Shown piece by piece: positions 59,615-64,000 of a stretch of DNA of 64,000 nucleotides. The stretch is from Rhizobium giardinii bv. giardinii H152. GTDB lineage: Bacteria > Pseudomonadota > Alphaproteobacteria > Rhizobiales > Rhizobiaceae. The position numbers and the translations under genes are program-made. The notes beneath the pieces are model-generated. The model ran no database searches. It was not told where the DNA came from and saw nothing but the letters and a program-made list of their open reading frames with translations. Position 1 is the stretch's first letter. Every line of letters begins with the position of its first letter. The DNA lies in contig NZ_KB902724.1 in the NCBI RefSeq assembly GCF_000379605.1, positions 62,001 to 126,000 on the forward strand, given 5' to 3'.

Positions 59615-61111
59615 TCAGGCGGCTTCCGATGCCGACGCGGCGGCTATGACGGCGGATGTGGTAAGGGCGTCGCCCTGCAGTTCCGCGACGATGCGGCCGC
59701 GTGAAAACACCAGTGCGCGATGGCAGATATGGGCAATTTCCTCGAAGTCGGTCGAAACCACGACGACGGCAAGGCCGGCCTCGAGCGCCCGGGCGATCAG
59801 CTTGTAGATCTCGGCCTTCGCGCCGATATCGACACCCGCTGTCGGGTCTTCCGCGACGAGCAACTTGCGGCCCGTTCGCAGCCAGCGGCCGACGACGACC
59901 TTTTGCTGGTTGCCGCCTGACAGCGCTTCGATCGGTAGGCTCTGGTCGTTCGGGCGAAGGCCAACCGTCTCGCCGATCTTGCGTGCCTGCTCGGCTTCGT
60001 TCCCCGGGGACAGGAACGAGAACAGACCGCGGCCGGATGCGCCCGGATTGAGGAAAGTGTTTTCCCGAAGCGACAGCGACATTGCCACCGATTCCTCCGT
60101 GCGGTCGCGCGCGATGAGCCCAATGCCGGATCTCATCGCCGCAACCGGGTTTGCCAGGTCCGGTTCCTCGCCGTTCAGGTGTATGGTGCCGCCGAAGGCT
60201 TCGCAGCCGAACAAGGCCCTGCCGATCAGTTCCTGGCCCGCGCCACGCAGGCCGACGAGCCCGAGCAGCTCATTCTGGCGGATGTCGAAGGAAATCGGCC
60301 CGGTTCCCGTGCAAACGAGATTGCGGGCAGCGAGCACCGTCTTGCCCGGCTTGCTGGGCGCCTTGACGAAGAGCTGGTTGGCCGGGCGACCGACGATCAT
60401 CTCGATCAACTCGTCCGGCTTTGTTTCCGCAACCGGGCGCTGGCCGACCAGGCGACCGTCGCGCAAGACGGCGACGCGATCGGCGATACGGAAGATCTCG
60501 TCCAGGCGATGCGACACATAGATCATCGCGACACCGCGTTCCTTCAACGGGCGAATGGCATCGAAGAGCCGTTCCACCTCGTCGGCCGGCAGGCTGGCGG
60601 TCGGCTCGTCGAGCACCAGCACGTCGGCCTCGACAGCCAGGGCGCGGGCAATCGCGACCAGCGATTTTTCGGTACGGGTCAGGTCCTGCACCCGCGTACT
60701 CGGATCGAAATCGCAGCCGACGAGCTTCAGCGCCTCGCGCGCCCGCTTTTCCGTCCGGCGCCAGTCGATCAGTCGCGAGCGCAGGGAAAAGCCCTGTGCG
60801 AGGCCGACATTTTCGCCGACCGTCATCCATTCGACGAGACCGAGGTCCTGATGGATGAAGGCCACAGGCTGGCGCTCGTTCGGCTTGGGCGGGCGATGGC
60901 TGTAGGGCTCGCCGCGAAACAGGATCTGGCCGCCGTCTGGCTTGTAGATACCGGCCAGCGTCTTGATAAGGGTCGACTTGCCGGCGCCATTTTCTCCGAG
61001 AAGAGCAAGAATTTCACCCGGAATCAGGCTGATGGAGACATTTTCGAGCGCGCGGGTACCACCAAATATCTTGGTGATCCCCTGAAACTCGATGAGTTTG
61101 CGGCTGTCCAT
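59615..61111 (-). CDS. Sugar ABC transporter ATP-binding protein (RbsA family)
   Basis: This 498-residue tandem ATPase has, in its first domain, Walker [10 protein letters not shown] (~residues 37-45) and 'VLVLDEPTASLPADE'. In its second domain it has the signature '[15 protein letters not shown]' and 'LLVAEDPTAGVDIG'. It energises import by the RbsC-like permease. GGAGGAGCAGGG precedes the ATG; a palindromic operator lies 33 bases upstream. The first gene of the operon. Confidence 0.92.
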   Translation of the reverse strand: MDSRKLIEFQGITKIFGGTRALENVSISLIPGEILALLGENGAGKSTLIKTLAGIYKPDGGQILFRGEPYSHRPPKPNERQPVAFIHQDLGLVEWMTVGENVGLAQGFSLRSRLIDWRRTEKRAREALKLVGCDFDPSTRVQDLTRTEKSLVAIARALAVEADVLVLDEPTASLPADEVERLFDAIRPLKERGVAMIYVSHRLDEIFRIADRVAVLRDGRLVGQRPVAETKPDELIEMIVGRPANQLFVKAPSKPGKTVLAARNLVCTGTGPISFDIRQNELLGLVGLRGAGQELIGRALFGCEAFGGTIHLNGEEPDLANPVAAMRSGIGLIARDRTEESVAMSLSLRENTFLNPGASGRGLFSFLSPGNEAEQARKIGETVGLRPNDQSLPIEALSGGNQQKVVVGRWLRTGRKLLVAEDPTAGVDIGAKAEIYKLIARALEAGLAVVVVSTDFEEIAHICHRALVFSRGRIVAELQGDALTTSAVIAAASASEAA

Positions 61112-61143
61112 CCCTGCTCCTCCCAAAGCGTCGACTGAGACAT

Positions 61144-61159
61144 ATGTTATCGATAACAT
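61144..61159. promoter_or_regulatory. GntR/IdnR-like operator palindrome, copy 1
   Basis: ATGTTATCGATAACAT is a perfect 16-bp palindrome, 33 bases upstream of the ATPase gene. It closely resembles the E. coli GntR/IdnR binding sequence (ATGTTACCGGTAACAT) and recurs once more in this window. Confidence 0.75.
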
Positions 61160-61201
61160 GCCCGGATAGTCAAGGACCGAAGTGGCCTTACACCGATTTT
61201 A

Positions 61202-62092
61202 TCAGGCGAAGGCGCCGTCGAGCAGGCGCATCATTTCGGCGGAATCGCGCGCTCCAAGGCCGGCAGCGCAGAGCAGGCGATGGATTTCGACGACCTGGCC
61301 GGTCATCGGCAAAGGTGTCTTTGTCTTCAAGGCAAAGGCCTGCAGGGAATCCAGGTCCTTGAGCATATTGTCGATCCGGCCGGTGGGCGTGTAGTCGCGG
61401 GCGGCGAACTTGCCCATGAATTCCTGAAGGATGCTGCTGTCGGCGCGGCCGCCGGCGAGAGCCGCCGGAATGGAAGCGGCATCGACGCCGCCTGCCTCGG
61501 CTAGTTTCGTCGCTTCCGCCACCGCCTGGAAGATCACCGCGCAGAACAGCTGGTTGATGAGTTTTGTCGTCTGGCCGGCGCCGCTGCCACCCATCAGCGT
61601 GTAATTGCGGGCGAGATGCTGCATCACCATCCGGGCGCGCTCGAAATCGGCTTCCTCGCCGCCTGCCATGATCGTCAGCCGGCCACCAAGAGCGCCGGGT
61701 GCGCCGCCGGACAGGGGGCAATCGACCCATTTCATGCCGGTCTCGCTTGCCAGTCTTCCTGCCATTTCTGCCGTGTCGGCAGGGTCGATCGAAGACATGT
61801 CGATCAAGATCTTGGTTGCGTCCGCACCCGCGCTGATCCCTTCGGGACCGAACACCACGGCCCGCACGATATTGGCATGGTTGAGGCTGAGGATGACGAA
61901 ATCGCTTCGCCGGGTGGCGTCAGCCACCGAGGCCGCCGCCGATGCTCCCTTGTCCGTCAGCGCCTTCACTTTCTCTTTGTCGAGATCAAAGACGGTAACG
62001 GACTGCCCGGTCTCGATCAGCCGCGCTGCGATCGCCGATCCCATGATCCCGGCGCCGATGACGGCGACCCTGCAGGCTTGCGTATCGGTCAT
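61202..62092 (-). CDS. Beta-hydroxyacid dehydrogenase (3-hydroxyisobutyrate dehydrogenase family)
   Basis: This 296-residue enzyme has the N-terminal Rossmann motif 'VAVIGAGIMGSAIAARL' and the substrate-binding 'DCPLSGGAPGALGGRLTIM' (quoted in part). It also has 'GAGQTTKLINQLFCAVIFQA' with the catalytic lysine. Relatives oxidise 3-hydroxyisobutyrate, tartronate semialdehyde or, as in 6-phosphogluconate dehydrogenase-like members, sugar acids. Its ATG overlaps the gluconokinase stop (ATGA), which favours a sugar-acid substrate. Confidence 0.82.
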   Translation of the reverse strand: MTDTQACRVAVIGAGIMGSAIAARLIETGQSVTVFDLDKEKVKALTDKGASAAASVADATRRSDFVILSLNHANIVRAVVFGPEGISAGADATKILIDMSSIDPADTAEMAGRLASETGMKWVDCPLSGGAPGALGGRLTIMAGGEEADFERARMVMQHLARNYTLMGGSGAGQTTKLINQLFCAVIFQAVAEATKLAEAGGVDAASIPAALAGGRADSSILQEFMGKFAARDYTPTGRIDNMLKDLDSLQAFALKTKTPLPMTGQVVEIHRLLCAAGLGARDSAEMMRLLDGAFA

Positions 62093-62631
62093 GGTTCAAC
62101 TCCGTTCAGGGCGGCAAGGCCCGCAAGCGCCTGTGTTGCAATGATGTCCGGCAAGGGAGCGATATCGACGGTCACGACACGATCCTCGCCTTCCGGGCTT
62201 TCCAGCGTCGCCAACTGGCTGTCAAGCAGCGAGGCCTTGAAAAAATGCCCCGGACGGTCGGTCATTCGCGCCAAAAGGATGTCCCTCGAGCCCTTGAGGT
62301 AGACGAACACGAGGGCGCTGCCCGCTGCCCGCCGGAGCCGATCGCGATAAATCCGCTTCAGCGCCGAGCAGGAAATGACGATACCCGTCTCCCGCGCGCC
62401 TTCGAGCCGACTGCCGATGATCTCGAGCCAGGGCCAGCGGTCTTCGTCGTCAAGCGGAATGCCGGCCGACATCTTGGCGATGTTTTCCGCCGGATGCAGG
62501 CTGTCGCCTTCAACGTAGGGCAGGCCGAGATGAGCCGCCAGCCGCTCGCCGATCGACGACTTGCCGCAGCCGCTGACGCCCATCACGATGATCGGGCCCC
62601 TAAAGGCAGGTGGTGATGCCGCCATCGACAT
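62089..62631 (-). CDS. gntK: Gluconokinase
   Basis: This 180-residue P-loop kinase has Walker A GVSGCGKSS (residues ~18-26), 'LPYVEGDSLHPAENIAKMSA' and 'PLDDEDRWPWLEIIG', the canonical order of gluconate kinases, then 'SCSALKRIYRDRLRR'. It phosphorylates gluconate to 6-phosphogluconate, feeding the Entner-Doudoroff or pentose phosphate route. It overlaps both neighbours, the SDR upstream (32 bases) and the dehydrogenase downstream. Confidence 0.92.
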   Translation of the reverse strand: MSMAASPPAFRGPIIVMGVSGCGKSSIGERLAAHLGLPYVEGDSLHPAENIAKMSAGIPLDDEDRWPWLEIIGSRLEGARETGIVISCSALKRIYRDRLRRAAGSALVFVYLKGSRDILLARMTDRPGHFFKASLLDSQLATLESPEGEDRVVTVDIAPLPDIIATQALAGLAALNGVEP

Positions 62632-63367
62632 AGAGCGTGTGTCCGTTCACGAAAGAGGAGGCCTTGCCGGCAAGAAAAACCGCCGATCCCACCAGTTCTT
62701 CGACATTGCCCCAGCGGCCGGCCGGGGTGCGTTTTTCCAGCCAGCCGGAAAATTCCGCGCTATCGACCAGTGCCTGGTTGAGCGGCGTCTTGAAATAGCC
62801 GGGAGCGATGGCGTTGATCTGCAGCCCGTGTTTCGCCCAGTCGGCGCACATGCCGCGCGTCAGGTTGCGCACCGCGCCCTTGGTCGCGGTATAGGGCGCG
62901 ATGCCCGGACGCGCCATCTCGCTCTGCACCGAGGCGATGTTGATGATCTTGCCGTGACCGCGTGCGATCATGTGTCTGGCGACGGCCTGCCCGACATAGA
63001 AGACGCTGGATATATTGGTGGAGAGCAGCAGCTCCCACTTGTCGGCCGGAAAATCTTCGAGCGGCGTGCGGAACTGCATGCCGGCGTTGTTGACGAGAAT
63101 GTCGATCGGGCCGATATCTGCCTCGATGGCCCCAACGCCTGTTGCAACGGACGCCTTGTCGGTCACGTCGAAGACGGCGGCATGGGCCGTATGGCCGCCC
63201 TGGCGCAGCGTTTCAACCGCGCTTTCGACCTTTTCAGCCGAGCGGCCGTTGATGATCACCGCGGCGCCATGGGCCGCCAGGCCTTCTGCAAGGGCGTAGC
63301 CGATGCCCTGGCTGGAGCCGGTGACGAGCGCCCGAAGTCCGCTCAGATCGAACAGTGGAAATCCCAT
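62600..63367 (-). CDS. idnO: SDR, probable gluconate 5-dehydrogenase / 5-ketogluconate reductase
   Basis: This 255-residue SDR has TGSSQGIG, NNAG, serine in 'NIASVQSEMARP', the YTATK active-site pair and the closing 'GHTLYVDGGITTCL'. 'FPLFDLSGLRALVTG' at the start is typical of 5-ketogluconate reductases (IdnO/Gno). The gene overlaps gluconokinase, which takes its product. GGGAGGCAG precedes the ATG at 63367; an ATG 12 codons further upstream is unlikely. The operator at 63445-63460 lies upstream. Confidence 0.82.
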   Translation of the reverse strand: MGFPLFDLSGLRALVTGSSQGIGYALAEGLAAHGAAVIINGRSAEKVESAVETLRQGGHTAHAAVFDVTDKASVATGVGAIEADIGPIDILVNNAGMQFRTPLEDFPADKWELLLSTNISSVFYVGQAVARHMIARGHGKIINIASVQSEMARPGIAPYTATKGAVRNLTRGMCADWAKHGLQINAIAPGYFKTPLNQALVDSAEFSGWLEKRTPAGRWGNVEELVGSAVFLAGKASSFVNGHTLYVDGGITTCL

Positions 63368-63444
63368 GAATGAGCTGCCTCCCGGCATTCCGTATTGTTT
63401 CAACGACGCTGACTATTTACAGCGGCCGGTTTCTATTGACACAT

Positions 63445-63460
63445 ATGTTATCGATAACAT
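63445..63460. promoter_or_regulatory. GntR/IdnR-like operator palindrome, copy 2
   Basis: The same 16-bp ATGTTATCGATAACAT palindrome occurs here, extended to 20 bp (63443-63462). It lies in the divergent region between the SDR and the D-2-hydroxyacid dehydrogenase genes, where it could control both. Confidence 0.75.
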
Positions 63461-63493
63461 ATCAAGTCAAGCAGGAAAATTCAGGAGATAGCC

Positions 63494-64000
63494 ATGTCGA
63501 AACCAGAGGTGCTGATGATCGGACCCTATCCGTCCTGGGATATGGAAGATCTCGAATCCTGCTACACCATCCATCGGCTTTGGGAGGCCGAGGATCGAGA
63601 CGGGTTCCTGGCCCGGCATGGCGATGGCATCCGTGCCGTGGCGACCCGTGGCGAACTGGGCGCTTCGGCGGCGCTTCTGAAAAAACTGCCGAAGCTTGAA
63701 ATCGTCAGCTGCTATGGCGTCGGCACGGACGCGATCGATCTTCGTTTTGCCCGCGAAAACGGTATCCGCGTCACCAATACGCCCGACGTTCTGACCGAGG
63801 ACGTCGCCGACCTGGGCATGGCCCTGATGCTTGCTGTTGCGCGGCAGCTCGCCGAAGGCGATGCCCATGTTCGCGACGGACGCTGGGCCAAGGGCAACAT
63901 GCACCTGACGACCCGGGTCTGTGGAAAGCGCATCGGCGTTGTCGGCATGGGAAGGATCGGGGCCGCCTTTGCCCGTCGCGCCGCCGCATTCGATTGCACC
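63494..64000 (+). CDS. D-2-hydroxyacid dehydrogenase (partial, runs off the window)
   Basis: The first 169 codons of a D-isomer-specific dehydrogenase are present. The catalytic-domain start ('MSKPEVLMIGPYP'), 'ISCYGVG'-like segment ('LEIVSCYGVGTDAIDLRFAR'), 'RVTNTPDVLTEDVADLGMAL' and the NAD motif 'GKRIGVVGMGRIGAAFARRA' are all visible. Relatives reduce 2-ketogluconate, glyoxylate or hydroxypyruvate; the operator and gluconokinase neighbour favour a keto-aldonate. GGAGATAGCC precedes the ATG. The rest, with the catalytic His, lies beyond the window. Confidence 0.85.
   Translation, partial: MSKPEVLMIGPYPSWDMEDLESCYTIHRLWEAEDRDGFLARHGDGIRAVATRGELGASAALLKKLPKLEIVSCYGVGTDAIDLRFARENGIRVTNTPDVLTEDVADLGMALMLAVARQLAEGDAHVRDGRWAKGNMHLTTRVCGKRIGVVGMGRIGAAFARRAAAFDCT

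Noticed and set aside
1..64000. CRISPR arrays, rRNA, tRNA, intact insertion sequences
   Set aside because: No regularly spaced repeats, no cloverleaf or rRNA signatures and no transposase-like proteins were found on either strand.

Overview
The window looks like a piece of a rhizobial (Rhizobiaceae, Alphaproteobacteria) genome, and probably of a secondary replicon or large plasmid. The reasons are the high GC content, the density of solute ABC transporters, rhizobia-typical families (DUF1515, DUF982, DUF1403 with a plasmid-type ScpB), general-stress (EcfG/RpoE2-like) promoter motifs, and a MocDEF-like ferredoxin oxygenase set. I see no rRNA, tRNA, CRISPR array, intact transposase or replication origin.

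Layout. 1-2.6 kb: the end of a leucine-degradation operon (methylcrotonyl-CoA carboxylase alpha, HMG-CoA lyase, methylglutaconyl-CoA hydratase). 2.6-3.5 kb: a Xre/RES toxin-antitoxin pair. 3.7-6.7 kb: single genes (desaturase, PhnD-like protein, SDR) and a wrecked Bcr/CflA efflux gene. 6.8-9.9 kb: a cobalamin riboswitch followed by a BtuFCD-like importer with overlapping genes. 10-18.2 kb: a decaying prophage end (tail fibre pieces, GH19 endolysin with two frameshifts and an amber codon, nested spanins, DUF1515, HNH) mixed with a pyruvyltransferase gene and fragments of flagellin and LigD-type ligase.

18.4-29 kb: a stress-controlled small acidic protein. Then comes a sugar/cyclitol ABC importer with a TIM-barrel isomerase and a LacI regulator, divergent from a MocD-MocE-MocF-like oxygenase system and an aberrant PanB homologue. 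I read this as a probable rhizopine/methyl-inositol-type catabolic locus. 29.2-34.8 kb: IclR regulator, RidA, a polar amino-acid importer and a D-serine dehydratase-like PLP enzyme, which fit a D-amino-acid utilisation module. 35-36.4 kb: a periplasmic alpha carbonic anhydrase and a CBS-pair protein behind a stress promoter.

36.7-45.7 kb: surface polysaccharide genes (acyltransferase, two GT2 enzymes, a lipid/polysaccharide ABC exporter), an RTX-repeat protein, DUF982 and a GT8-like protein. 46.4-52.5 kb: a sugar ABC importer whose operon continues into a secreted SUMF1-fold protein lacking the formylglycine-forming cysteines and a secreted beta-propeller. 52.5-55.2 kb: FkbM methyltransferase and a Wzy/WaaL-like membrane protein. 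55.3-56.9 kb: DUF1403-ScpB. 57-64 kb: an RbsABC-type importer and a gluconate/keto-aldonate gene set (dehydrogenase, gluconokinase, 5-ketogluconate reductase-like SDR, D-2-hydroxyacid dehydrogenase), tied together by two copies of one perfect 16-bp palindrome resembling GntR/IdnR operators.

All identifications are from reading motifs and gene order. No database search was run.
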